DNA from: Mesobacillus jeotgali
Lineage (GTDB): Bacteria > Bacillota > Bacilli > Bacillales > Cytobacillaceae
Assembly (NCBI RefSeq): GCF_900166585.1
Contig: NZ_FVZC01000007.1
Span: 310,001 to 374,000, forward strand
Length of the DNA stretch: 64,000 bases
Reading direction: 5' to 3'
The notes below the pieces were generated by a model. It was not told where the DNA came from. It did no database searches and saw only the letters and a list, made by a program, of their open reading frames with translations. The stretch's first letter is position 1. Each line of letters opens with the position of its first letter. The translations under genes were made by a program, and so were the position numbers. This document shows positions 17,571 to 25,740 of the stretch, in pieces.

Positions 17571-17999
17571 TTACCCTTCATCAAAAAACACCATATGCCT
17601 CATTTCGTTTCGGTAGTATTCAAGCCGATCCTCCAAAGTACCGGTATGAAACTCGAACTTGTGACCATCAGGGTTTGTAAAGTAAATCGACTTTTTGTCT
17701 CTTTTGTCTCTTGTACGGCCAGGGAGAATGTTTACCCCTAATGCTGTCAGTTTTTCATATGCCTCATCAAACTCTGCTTCGTCTATTGTAAAAGCAATAT
17801 GCGTATAAGAATGATGAATTTCATTCCGTGGTATATCTGCTTCAGTATTGAGAGCGATCCAAATGCCATTTACGTCAAAGTAGGCGGTGCTCCGGCCTTT
17901 TACCAGCAGTCTGGCATTAAAGACTTTTTGATAGAATTCAATGGATGTCTCCAGATTTGCTACTGAGAAGAGCAAATGATTCACACCTTGTACTTGCAT
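17571..17999 (-). CDS. fosB: FosB-type fosfomycin thiol transferase
   Basis: A 142-aa VOC-fold metalloenzyme of the FosB group, which opens fosfomycin's epoxide with bacillithiol or cysteine. Metal ligands are readable as H8 (GVNHL), H67 (SYTHIAF) and E116 (HKFEFH). The DGHKFEFHTG and DRLEYYR blocks are hallmarks. The active-site-proximal cysteine of many FosB proteins (just after NHL) is Leu10 here, as in some FosB variants, so thiol preference may differ. GCGAGGTGAT precedes the ATG. It is convergent with bceAB, giving a small cell-wall-antibiotic island. Confidence 0.85.
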   Translation of the reverse strand: MQVQGVNHLLFSVANLETSIEFYQKVFNARLLVKGRSTAYFDVNGIWIALNTEADIPRNEIHHSYTHIAFTIDEAEFDEAYEKLTALGVNILPGRTRDKRDKKSIYFTNPDGHKFEFHTGTLEDRLEYYRNEMRHMVFFDEG

Positions 18000-18134
18000 A
18001 ATATCACCTCGCTTTCATTATTTAGTTCAACGCAAATCAATCTATTTCCTTCCGGGAATGAAGAAGTCCAAGTTCAATTCTTATGCGTAATTGAAATTTT
18101 GTAATAGTCCGAAACACCTCCTACCAATGTCTGA

Positions 18135-18163
18135 TTGACCTATCAATGGTAAAAAAGTAGATT
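18135..18163 (+). promoter_or_regulatory. Putative promoter of the alkaline phosphatase gene
   Basis: TTGACC (18135-18140), 17-base spacer, TAGATT (18158-18163). I see no clear pair of TT(A/C)ACA direct repeats that would mark a PhoP box. Confidence 0.4.
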
Positions 18164-18197
18164 AATAGAGCAACCAAGTATTGAAGGGGGAACCGAG

Positions 18198-19640
18198 ATG
18201 TCATTGAAAACAAAATTGTTAGCGGTTACATTGACCGGGACTTTAGCAGCGGGAGGCTTTGCAGGTATCAACAGCCTCACGCAAAATAACGGCCAGGCAG
18301 CGGCTAAGTCAACTGTATCAAAAGAGAATGTATCCCAAAAAGCGCCTAAGAACGTAATCGTTATGGTTGGGGACGGAATGGGAATTGGACAGATGGAAGT
18401 TGCTCGTCTGATGGAATACGGCAAAGAAGGCCGCTTACATATGGAGTCCCTGGAAAATGTGGCTTTGATGCATACTTATTCTGCCAATAATACAGTGACT
18501 GATTCTGCGGCAGCTGGGACGGCGATTGCAACTGGAACAAAGACAAACAACGAATCGATTGGCGTTGACGAAAACGGAAATGAAGTGAAGAGCATGCTTG
18601 ATGCCTTCAAGGCACGCGGCAAGAAGGTCGGTGTCATTTCTAATAATACAGTAACCGACGCAACCCCGGCTGCTTTTACAGCGAGTGTCCCGAACCGTTG
18701 GAGCGGTCAAGCCGAGGTAGCTAAGCAAATGCTTGAGAATGAATATGATGTGCTTCTTGGCGGCGGCGGTTCCTATTTCGAGCCGAAACGTCATGACGGT
18801 GTTGATTTAGTGAAGAAGTTTGAAGAAAAGGGCTACACATATGTTACGGATCGTGATGAGTTGAATAGTGCTGGCACTCCTGACAAATTGCTTGGCCTGT
18901 TCCACAGTTCTTATATGAACTATAAAACAGATAAAGATGATGTAAACAGCAATGAGCCGACTTTGAATGAAATGACGGAAAAAGCGATTGATGTGCTTTC
19001 CAGTGACAAGGACGGATTCTTCCTGATGGTTGAAGGGGCGCGTATTGACCACGCTTCGCATGCTGCTGATTTCACAGGAATCTGGAAGGAAACGATTGAG
19101 TTCGATAACACCGTGAACGATGTGGTCGAGTGGGCTAAAAATCGCAACGATACGCTTGTTGTCGTATTGGCTGACCACGAAACGATGGGTATTTCTGCAA
19201 CAGAAACACTGGATATCGAAGGATTAAAAGCCATTGACGTATCTCCGGAATTTATGGCTGGAAAGCTCGTTATTGAAAACGGTGCAGCTACGCCAGAAAG
19301 CATCAAGAGTGTATTCAAGGAGTACGCTAATATTGAATTGACTGATGTTGAAGTAGAAGAATTCCAGAATAATATCAAAGATACAGAAGGAAAAGTGTAT
19401 GCAGCTTACAGAACAGGCTGGGAAATTGGTTCTGTCATTGCCAAGCACTATAAGGGAGGCGTAGTCGACAGAGCCGTGCGTGCGGAGAGCTCCACTGGCG
19501 GACATACAGGGAATACGGTTCCAGTGTTCGCAACCGGGCTTGGTTCAGAACGCTTTGAAGGTGTGCTGGACAACACGGATGTCATCAAGCTGATTGCAGA
19601 AGCGGCACGCCATGAATACGCTCATCCAGCAGGGAAGTAA
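18198..19640 (+). CDS. Secreted alkaline phosphatase
   Basis: A 480-aa enzyme of the PhoA/PhoB family hydrolysing phosphomonoesters outside the cell. A signal peptide covers about residues 1-35 (KTKLLAV core, ending near AAA-K). The first metal motif is VGDGMG (D59), the nucleophile is S103 in TDSAAAGTA, and later metal ligands lie in MVEGARIDHASHA, VLADHETMG and STGGHTG. GAAGGGGGAACCGAG precedes the ATG. It is monocistronic with a terminator. Phosphate-starvation control is likely from the family, but a PhoP box was not identified. Confidence 0.94.
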   Translation: MSLKTKLLAVTLTGTLAAGGFAGINSLTQNNGQAAAKSTVSKENVSQKAPKNVIVMVGDGMGIGQMEVARLMEYGKEGRLHMESLENVALMHTYSANNTVTDSAAAGTAIATGTKTNNESIGVDENGNEVKSMLDAFKARGKKVGVISNNTVTDATPAAFTASVPNRWSGQAEVAKQMLENEYDVLLGGGGSYFEPKRHDGVDLVKKFEEKGYTYVTDRDELNSAGTPDKLLGLFHSSYMNYKTDKDDVNSNEPTLNEMTEKAIDVLSSDKDGFFLMVEGARIDHASHAADFTGIWKETIEFDNTVNDVVEWAKNRNDTLVVVLADHETMGISATETLDIEGLKAIDVSPEFMAGKLVIENGAATPESIKSVFKEYANIELTDVEVEEFQNNIKDTEGKVYAAYRTGWEIGSVIAKHYKGGVVDRAVRAESSTGGHTGNTVPVFATGLGSERFEGVLDNTDVIKLIAEAARHEYAHPAGK

Positions 19641-19656
19641 TTTTATAATATAGTAT

Positions 19657-19695
19657 GGAAGACCAAGTCGGAGATGATTTGGTCTTCTGTAGTTT
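19657..19695 (+). terminator. Terminator after alkaline phosphatase
   Basis: GAAGACCAA (19658-19666) / TTGGTCTTC (19679-19687) stem followed by TGTAGTTTT. Confidence 0.75.
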
Positions 19696-19781
19696 TAGTA
19701 AGATTTTACTTTACCCACAGATTCTTGACAGATTGCCTGTCTATGACTTATATTGAACTTACATTAATTGAATAGTTCTCC

Positions 19782-19876
19782 TAAAGGGGAGTAGCTTTTA
19801 CAGCAGAGTCGTCATTTCGGAGGTTGCGTATCTCCCGGCTTTGTTGGCAACTTTGACGTTGTTAGCAAGACCTTTA
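19782..19876 (+). promoter_or_regulatory. yybP-ykoY manganese riboswitch aptamer
   Basis: The conserved yybP-ykoY landmarks appear in order: AAAGGGGAGTAGC (19783-19795), GTCGTCA-TTTCG (19809-19820), CCCGGCTTTGTTG (19833-19845) and TAGCAAGACCTTTA (19863-19876). P1 pairs TAAAGG (19782-19787) with CCTTTA (19871-19876). In studied members Mn2+ stabilises P1 and prevents terminator formation, turning downstream genes on. The downstream exporter YkoY is the classic target. Confidence 0.95.
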
Positions 19877-19899
19877 CCTTTTTGGTAAAGGTCTTTTTT
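19869..19899 (+). terminator. Riboswitch expression-platform terminator 1
   Basis: Perfect 10-bp stem GACCTTTACC (19869-19878) / GGTAAAGGTC (19884-19893), five-T loop and a T run. Its 5' arm includes the P1 3' strand, so it is mutually exclusive with the ligand-bound aptamer. Confidence 0.92.
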
Positions 19900-19907
19900 G
19901 TTCTCTT

Positions 19908-19941
19908 AAGACCTTTACCATGTCTGGTAAAGGTCTTTTTC
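19908..19941 (+). terminator. Riboswitch terminator 2, near-copy of terminator 1
   Basis: A 13-bp stem AAGACCTTTACCA (19908-19920) / TGGTAAAGGTCTT (19925-19937) plus T run. Arm sequences duplicate terminator 1, so the 3' arm of terminator 1 can also pair with the 5' arm of terminator 2. Confidence 0.88.
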
Positions 19942-20014
19942 TATTTTTCAGGCCGGATACAGACGAATAAGGAACTATCAATCATAAAAGACTATTGAAA
20001 GGAGCTGAAACAAG

Positions 20015-20158
20015 ATGAAAAAGAAGAAGGTCACTTTTGAGGAATTGCTGAAGGCCAACAGGCGTGAGCTTTTAGAGGACGAAAGACAGCTTGAGAAAAT
20101 TGAGAAACGCATTGAAGCTAGACGTTTGGAACAAAAAACCGGAAATGCATCTTATTAA
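20015..20158 (+). CDS. FbpB-like small basic protein
   Basis: A 47-aa protein, MKKKKVTFEELLKANRREL at the start and a charged helical remainder (LEKIEKRIEARRLEQK). Length, the K-rich start, the FEELL motif and the E/K helix match the FbpB family of small basic proteins, which in B. subtilis is part of the Fur iron-sparing response with the sRNA FsrA. GAAAGGAGCTGAAACAAG precedes the ATG. It lies between the Mn riboswitch and ykoY, 21 bases before ykoY, so it should be controlled by manganese. Confidence 0.72.
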   Translation: MKKKKVTFEELLKANRRELLEDERQLEKIEKRIEARRLEQKTGNASY

Positions 20159-20179
20159 TTTTAAAAGGGGGAAAAGCGA

Positions 20180-20947
20180 TTGGAACTATCGATTTTATTG
20201 GAATACGGATGGGTATTGCTGCTGTTAATTGCTCTGGAAGGATTACTGGCAGCTGACAATGCATTGGTATTGGCAATCATGGTCAAACATCTTCCGGAAG
20301 AGGAGCGAAAAAGGGCCCTCTTCTACGGTCTGGCAGGGGCGTTTGTTTTCCGCTTTGCTTCTTTATTCATCATTTCTTTCCTGGTGGATGTCTGGCAGGT
20401 ACAGGCAATCGGGGCATTATACCTGTTGTTCATTGCCATCAATCATATAGTAAGGAAGCTTTATTTTAAAAAAGCTGAAGATGGAAACAAGGATGATGAG
20501 AAAAAGAAATCAGGTTTCTGGGCAACTGTGTTCAAAGTAGAGCTGGCTGATATTGCTTTTGCGGTTGATTCAATCCTCGCAGCTGTGGCTTTGGCGATGA
20601 CTTTGCCAAACACCAGACTTCCCGAAATTGGCGGAATGGATGGCGGCAAGTTCCTGGTCATTTTTGCCGGCGGGTTAATTGGCTTGATTATTATGCGTTT
20701 CGCTGCCAATCTCTTTGTAAAACTTCTCCAATCGAGACCTGGCCTTGAGATCGCCGCGTTTGCGATTGTTGGCTGGGTAGGGGTGAAACTGGCTGTATTA
20801 ACGCTGGGACACCCTGATATTGGAGTCATATCCTACGAATTCGCCCACTCAGTTGAATGGAAGCTTTTCTTCTATACCGTCCTTATTGGCATAGCAGCAG
20901 CTGGCTGGTTCATGACGAAGGAGAAGCCGGAAAAGCAGGTTGTCTAA
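20180..20947 (+). CDS. ykoY: TerC-family manganese exporter YkoY (MeeY)
   Basis: A 255-aa TerC-family membrane protein with seven or so helices. The acidic metal motifs EGLLAADNALV (early) and AFAVDSILAAVAL (middle) are intact. It is close in sequence and length to B. subtilis YkoY, which exports Mn2+ and helps load secreted metalloenzymes. The TTG at 20180 follows AAAAGGGGGAAAAG. It is under the Mn riboswitch, so export should rise when Mn is high. Confidence 0.92.
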   Translation: MELSILLEYGWVLLLLIALEGLLAADNALVLAIMVKHLPEEERKRALFYGLAGAFVFRFASLFIISFLVDVWQVQAIGALYLLFIAINHIVRKLYFKKAEDGNKDDEKKKSGFWATVFKVELADIAFAVDSILAAVALAMTLPNTRLPEIGGMDGGKFLVIFAGGLIGLIIMRFAANLFVKLLQSRPGLEIAAFAIVGWVGVKLAVLTLGHPDIGVISYEFAHSVEWKLFFYTVLIGIAAAGWFMTKEKPEKQVV

Positions 20948-21107
20948 ATATGGGGTATTCTTAAGTTATAGAAAATCAATGATTTTTTGATAGTGGCTGG
21001 TATTCCCATGAGGGTTGAAGACTGTTTAGCTGAGATGCTTCGAATGACATGTTGTTTCAATTTTTATGATACAATCATAGAAAAGTAAATTTGGAGGTCG
21101 ATCCCTT

Positions 21108-22433
21108 TTGGGAACCGAAATATTTGTGTTATTGATCCTGATTGTCCTGAATGCATTTTTTGCGGCATCAGAGATTGCGTTAATATCGTTAAATGATAAT
21201 AAAATTAAATTGATGGCAGAAAGCGGAGATAAAAAGGCGAAAATGCTGGATAATCTGACATCAGAACCAAGCCGGTTTTTGGCGACAATCCAGATTGGCA
21301 TCACGCTGGCAGGTTTCCTCGCGAGTGCGTTCGCAGCCGAAAGCTTTGCCGGAAGGATGGCAGGACTTTTAAGCGAATTGGGCGTACCTCTTTCCCAGAG
21401 TATGCTTGAATTGGTTTCTGTCATCACCATTACATTGATGTTGTCTTATTTTACACTCGTGTTGGGAGAATTGGTTCCAAAGCGGCTTGCGCTTCAAAAA
21501 GCAGAACCGATTGCGATGTTTGCTGCAGCACCTTTAACGTTCTTATCCAAGGTGTCGTCTCCATTCGTAAAGTTATTGACACTATCCACTAATGGAATTG
21601 TCAGGCTGTTCGGAGTCGATCCGAATGCGGAAGAGGAGAATGTGACAGAGGAAGAAATCCGGATGATGGTGGATGTCGGCAGAGAAAAAGGGACCATACA
21701 GGATTCGGAAAAAATAATGATCAACAATATTTTCGAATTCGATAATAAGACGGTCTCTGACATCATGACCCACCGGACCAATATCGTCGCACTTTCAGCT
21801 GACACCAGCCTGAAAGAGACTGTGCAAATTGTCAACAGAGAAAAGTACACGAGAATGCCTGTATATGAAGGGAGCATTGATCAAATCATTGGTATCCTTC
21901 ATACGAAGGACTTAATTCCCTTCATTGAATGCGCTGACCAGGAAGAGTTCGACCTGAGAGGCATGCTCCGTGAACCAAGTTTTATCCTGGAATCGATGAA
22001 GCTCGATCAGTTGTTCAAGGTTATGCAAAAGAGCAATATCCATATGGCAGTTGCCATTGATGAATACGGGGGAACGGATGGGATTGTGACAATTGAGGAC
22101 CTGATTGAGGAAATTGTCGGCAATATATTCGATGAGTATGATGAACCGGAACTTGACATTGCTGAGATCGAACAGGTTGATACGAACCAATATTTAATGG
22201 ATGGTACCCTCAATTTGTATGAGGTGGAAGATGTCTTAAAGGTAGAACTTCCTAAAGAAGGCTATGATACGTTAAGCGGGTTCGTACTTGGTCATCTTGG
22301 ATATATTCCTGGCCCTGATGAACATCCAGAAATTGAATTTCAGGATATTGTGTTTACTGTCGATGAAATGGATGACAGAAGAATCGCCCGTGTAAACGTT
22401 AGAATCAAGGATTCCTCCACAGTAACAGAATAA
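21108..22433 (+). CDS. CNNM/CorC-type protein (DUF21-CBS-CBS-CorC_HlyC)
   Basis: A 441-aa membrane protein. The N-terminal DUF21 domain (about 1-190) has three to four helices with the FFAASEIALISL start. A CBS pair follows (about 210-335, with SDIMTHRTNIVAL and EYGGTDGIVTIEDL) and a C-terminal CorC/HlyC domain (about 350-430). Bacterial relatives are Mg2+ exporters such as MpfA and YhdP, often still labelled hemolysins. The TTG at 21108 follows TTGGAGGTCG. It has its own terminator and lies next to the Mn exporter, but no shared control is visible. Confidence 0.88.
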   Translation: MGTEIFVLLILIVLNAFFAASEIALISLNDNKIKLMAESGDKKAKMLDNLTSEPSRFLATIQIGITLAGFLASAFAAESFAGRMAGLLSELGVPLSQSMLELVSVITITLMLSYFTLVLGELVPKRLALQKAEPIAMFAAAPLTFLSKVSSPFVKLLTLSTNGIVRLFGVDPNAEEENVTEEEIRMMVDVGREKGTIQDSEKIMINNIFEFDNKTVSDIMTHRTNIVALSADTSLKETVQIVNREKYTRMPVYEGSIDQIIGILHTKDLIPFIECADQEEFDLRGMLREPSFILESMKLDQLFKVMQKSNIHMAVAIDEYGGTDGIVTIEDLIEEIVGNIFDEYDEPELDIAEIEQVDTNQYLMDGTLNLYEVEDVLKVELPKEGYDTLSGFVLGHLGYIPGPDEHPEIEFQDIVFTVDEMDDRRIARVNVRIKDSSTVTE

Positions 22434-22496
22434 TCCGTTGACCAATTGGCTTGGAAAATGGAGCCTCGGATGCGAAAAAGGAATATGTACACAGCA

Positions 22497-22526
22497 AGCA
22501 CAGGGGAGTTCATCCTCTGTGCTTTT
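22497..22526 (+). terminator. Terminator after the CNNM gene
   Basis: AGCACAGGG (22497-22505) / CCTCTGTGCT (22514-22523), then TTTT. Confidence 0.8.
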
Positions 22527-22588
22527 GTATGTTAATTTTCTGGACTGGGGCCTGAATTGGTTTGAATTTTTATCCAGGTGTTTCCAAG

Positions 22589-22680
22589 TCGCGGAAATTT
22601 ATGGTGAGTTCGCGGAAATAAATTGGATTTCGCGGAATTGGCAGCCCTTTTCGCGGGAATAGTCTCTAACTTCGCGGAAT
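22589..22680 (+). repeat. Array of five TCGCGGAA motifs at 20-21 bp spacing
   Basis: TCGCGGAA-type motifs begin at 22589, 22610, 22630, 22651 (one G change) and 22672. The intervening sequence is not conserved. The 22434-22776 gap otherwise holds only the terminator at 22497. The 21-bp spacing equals two helical turns, so all copies face the same side of the DNA. Confidence 0.7.
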
Positions 22681-22776
22681 AACCTGGAAAATCACCTCAT
22701 CAGAAAAGGATTATCATATTTTTTGTTGAATTCTTTCTCGTTAGTTGGTTCTTTTTTAATGAAGGGAGGATTTCCT

Positions 22777-23325
22777 ATGGTATTTGATGCTATCAATAGA
22801 ACAATCATCACTGAAAGGTTGATACTGAGGTTGTTTCAGGAATCAGATGCGCCGGCTGTCACCAGGTTGTGCAATAACTACAATCTTTATAAAAGTACAT
22901 TGAATCTGCCATATCCGTACTCGCTTAAGGATGCTTTGGGATGGATTTCGCGTCATGAGGAGAATTTTGAAGGTGATCGATTTTATGAGTTTGCTGTAAC
23001 CGACAGGGAAAGTGGTGAGTTATACGGAGCAGTTGCCCTATCCAATAACCAGAGATTCAGCAATGGGGAGATCGCCTATTGGGTCGGAGAGGATTACTGG
23101 GGAAAAGGTTATGCGACCGAGGCAGCACAGGCTGTGGTTAAGTTTGCCTTTGAGGTAAAGGGCTATCATAAGGTTTATGCACGTTATTTTCAATCAAATC
23201 CAGCTTCCGGAAAAGTCATGGAAAAACTGGGCATGAAGGAAGAGGGTATTTTAATTGATCAGATCAAGAAAGAGGACCAATTTGAAGACCTTGTCTGTTA
23301 TGGAATCGTCAATTCAGCTGGATGA
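22777..23325 (+). CDS. GNAT N-acetyltransferase, RimJ/RimL-like
   Basis: A 182-aa acetyl-CoA-dependent acetyltransferase of the Acetyltransf_3 type: ITERLILRLF start, GEIAYWVGEDYWGKGYATEA around 105-124 (acetyl-CoA loop), and NPASGKVMEKLGM at the adenine side. The ATG at 22777 follows AAGGGAGGATTTCCT and is preferred over the frame opening at 22723. Substrate unknown: ribosomal proteins, antibiotics and small amines are all known for relatives. Its stop overlaps the following ORF, suggesting coupling. Confidence 0.85.
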   Translation: MVFDAINRTIITERLILRLFQESDAPAVTRLCNNYNLYKSTLNLPYPYSLKDALGWISRHEENFEGDRFYEFAVTDRESGELYGAVALSNNQRFSNGEIAYWVGEDYWGKGYATEAAQAVVKFAFEVKGYHKVYARYFQSNPASGKVMEKLGMKEEGILIDQIKKEDQFEDLVCYGIVNSAG

Positions 23326-23351
23326 TTTGTTTTGAAGGGAATGAGGCGGAG

Positions 23352-23618
23352 ATGAAGGGGAATTTAAAAGCATTTAAGTATGCAGGTGTATTTTTGACCT
23401 TGCTCGGAGTGATTTTGACATTTTTCAGCGTATCGTTTGGTACATCAATGGCTGACTCCTGGCTGGCTAGTCGCGGAGGGGCGGATACAGGGTATTATCT
23501 TATTGTGGTCACTGGGTACATCAATGCCTTTGTAGTCGCTGGAGGAGTCACACTGGGCTTCGGGCTCCTCATGACTAGCCTGGCAACGTACAAAATTATG
23601 AAACATCATGAGGACTAA
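23352..23618 (+). CDS. Small two-TM membrane protein
   Basis: An 88-aa protein with two hydrophobic segments (about 9-31 and 48-78). The ATG at 23352 follows GAGGCGGAG; an in-frame ATG at 23322 that overlaps the GNAT stop would add ten residues. No family is recognised. It is probably cotranscribed with the upstream acetyltransferase. Confidence 0.65.
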   Translation: MKGNLKAFKYAGVFLTLLGVILTFFSVSFGTSMADSWLASRGGADTGYYLIVVTGYINAFVVAGGVTLGFGLLMTSLATYKIMKHHED

Positions 23619-23706
23619 AGCATGGGGTCTTACCTGTGCTTGTTTTTTTGGCCTTACCCTTTAGTGTGATAAAATGGGCTGCAAAGAGTTTTAAGGAGGA
23701 AGTAAA

Positions 23707-24684
23707 ATGAAAAAGCTGCCTATTAATGAAAATGGATTAAATGCTTCACAGCTTGTTTTTGGATGCATGGGGCTTGGCGGAGGCTGGGACAGAAGCCCGA
23801 TTGAACCGCAACATGTCAAGCAGGCGCACGAGGCGGTGGAAGTTGCGCTCGCGTCAGGAATCAATATGTTTGACCATGCCGATATTTATACATTGGGAAA
23901 GGCGGAGACTGTTTTCGGACAGGTTTTAAAAGAAAAACCAGGACTTCGCGAGGAAATCATCATCCAATCGAAATGCGGCATACGATTCGGTGATCAGGAA
24001 TCGGGCCTGCCTGGAAGGTACGATTTTTCAAAATCCTACATACTTGATAGTGTGGATGGAATCCTTTCAAGACTTGGTATTGACTACCTGGACATCCTGT
24101 TGCTGCATCGTCCAGATCCTTTGATGGAACCGGCCGAGGTGGGTGAAGCCTTTCATCAGCTAAAAGCTTCAGGCAAAGTACGTTCATTCGGCGTTTCCAA
24201 TATGAGCGCGGGCCAAATCAGAATGCTGCAAAGGCACACCGATGAAAAAATCATCGTCAATCAGCTGGAAATGAGCCTAAATAAAATTGGCTGGATTGAT
24301 ACAGGTGTCCATGTCAATCAGGAGGCTGCACGCCAGAACACTTTCCCAGAAGGGACGCTGGAATTTCTGCAAATGGAAGGAATCCAGATTCAATCATGGG
24401 GTTCACTTGCGAAAGGACTATACACTGGAAAAAATATCGAAAATGAAAGCGAGAGTGTCAAGCAGACTGCGGCCATGGTTCAAAAGCTGGCCGAAGAGAA
24501 GCAAACCACCCCAGAAGCAATCGTGCTCGCCTGGCTGATGAGGCACCCTGCATCCATCCAGCCTGTCATCGGCACGGTGAATCCAGCACGGATCAAAGCA
24601 TGTGGAGACGCAGTCAACATCACTCTAAGCCGTGACGAATGGTACTCATTGTATGTGAGTTCACGCGGAGTGAAATTGCCTTAG
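23707..24684 (+). CDS. Aldo/keto reductase
   Basis: A 325-aa TIM-barrel NADPH oxidoreductase. The AKR catalytic tetrad reads D56, Y61, K89 and H134 (MFDHADIYTLG, IQSKCGIRF, LLLHRPDPL). The sequence resembles E. coli YdhF and Bacillus relatives. The physiological carbonyl substrate is unknown. AAGGAGGAAGTAAA precedes the ATG. It has its own terminator at 24692. Confidence 0.9.
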   Translation: MKKLPINENGLNASQLVFGCMGLGGGWDRSPIEPQHVKQAHEAVEVALASGINMFDHADIYTLGKAETVFGQVLKEKPGLREEIIIQSKCGIRFGDQESGLPGRYDFSKSYILDSVDGILSRLGIDYLDILLLHRPDPLMEPAEVGEAFHQLKASGKVRSFGVSNMSAGQIRMLQRHTDEKIIVNQLEMSLNKIGWIDTGVHVNQEAARQNTFPEGTLEFLQMEGIQIQSWGSLAKGLYTGKNIENESESVKQTAAMVQKLAEEKQTTPEAIVLAWLMRHPASIQPVIGTVNPARIKACGDAVNITLSRDEWYSLYVSSRGVKLP

Positions 24685-24691
24685 TAAAATG

Positions 24692-24744
24692 AAAAACAGG
24701 GATGGTTACGAGGTCTGGAAAACCTTTACCGTCCCTGTTTTTTT
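24692..24744 (+). terminator. Terminator after the aldo/keto reductase gene
   Basis: AAAAACAGGGATGG / CCGTCCCTGTTTTT arms around a larger loop, then seven Ts. Confidence 0.8.
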
Positions 24745-24773
24745 GTTGCGATGGAGAGAGTAAAGGCGGACTA

Positions 24774-25612
24774 TAGGCGCCCTTATGAGATAAAAAAACG
24801 ATGCATAAGGGTCTCTATAAGCGAGAACGGGACCCTTATGAGACAGGAAGCTCATACATAAGGGTCTCTATGAGCGAGAACGGCACCCTTATGAGACAGG
24901 AAGCCGCTTATAAGGGTCTCTATAAGGGAGAAAGGCACCTTATGTGATAAGAAATCCAAGCATAAGGGCCCCTTTAAGGGAGAACGGCACCCTTATGAGA
25001 CAAGAAGCCGCTTATAAGGGTCTCTATAAGGGAGAACGGCACCCTTATGAGACAAGAAGCTCGAGCATAAGGGTCTCTATAAGCGAGAAAGGCACCCTTA
25101 TGAGACAAGAAGCTCGAGCATAAGGGTCTCTATAAGCGAGAAAGGCACCCTTATGTGATAAGAAATCCAGGCATAAGGGTCTCTATAGACAAGAACGAGA
25201 CCCTTATGAGATAAGAAACCCACGCATAAGGATCTCTATAGACAAGAACGGCACCCTTATGTGGTAAGAAATCCAAGCATAAGGGCCCCTTTAAGCGAGA
25301 ACGGGACCCTTATGAGACACGAAGCTCAAGCATAAGGGTCTCTATAAGGGAGAACGGCACCCTTATGAGACAAGAAACTCAAGCATAAGGGTCTCTATAA
25401 GGGAGAACGGCACCCTTATGAGATAAGAAACCCACGCATAAGGATCTCTATAGACAAGAACGGCACCCTTATGTGGTAAGAAATCCAAGCATAAGGGCCC
25501 CTTTAATCGAGAACGGCACCCTTATGTGAAAAGAAACCACGCATAAGGGTCTCTATAAGCGAGAAAGGCACCCTTATGAGATAAAAAACCCACGCAATAG
25601 GGTCTCTTTAAA
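24774..25612 (+). repeat. Array of about sixteen 53-bp units with internal dyads
   Basis: Units begin CATAAGGGT at 24804, 24857, 24907, 24961, 25011, 25066, 25119, 25172, 25225, 25278, 25331, 25384, 25437, 25490, 25542 and 25595: mostly exactly 53 bp. Each unit holds CATAAGGGT, about 19 bases, ACCCTTATG, then about 16 bases. The half sites are perfect inverted repeats, so each can pair with the neighbour on either side. A higher-order period of four units (212 bp) is visible: 25225-25331 recurs at 25437-25542. There is no open reading frame. It fills the gap between the reductase gene and the TauE-type gene. Confidence 0.9.
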
Positions 25613-25740
25613 AGGGTTAAAAAGAGAGTAACCGTAATTTCCGGCATTCTATATAACTTATACTTATCGATATTGATTAAAAACATTAAATTTCCTTATT
25701 TCGAAAACAGAAATATAATGAAGTAAGGAGGTGTTAAAAT

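Noticed and set aside
22438..22662. 74-codon plus-strand frame after the CNNM gene
   Set aside because: Crosses a terminator and the TCGCGGAA array; no ribosome site or homology.
24774..25612. CRISPR array
   Set aside because: Period is 53 bp but the sequence between conserved blocks is itself repeated, the conserved block is a split inverted repeat, and no cas gene is present.
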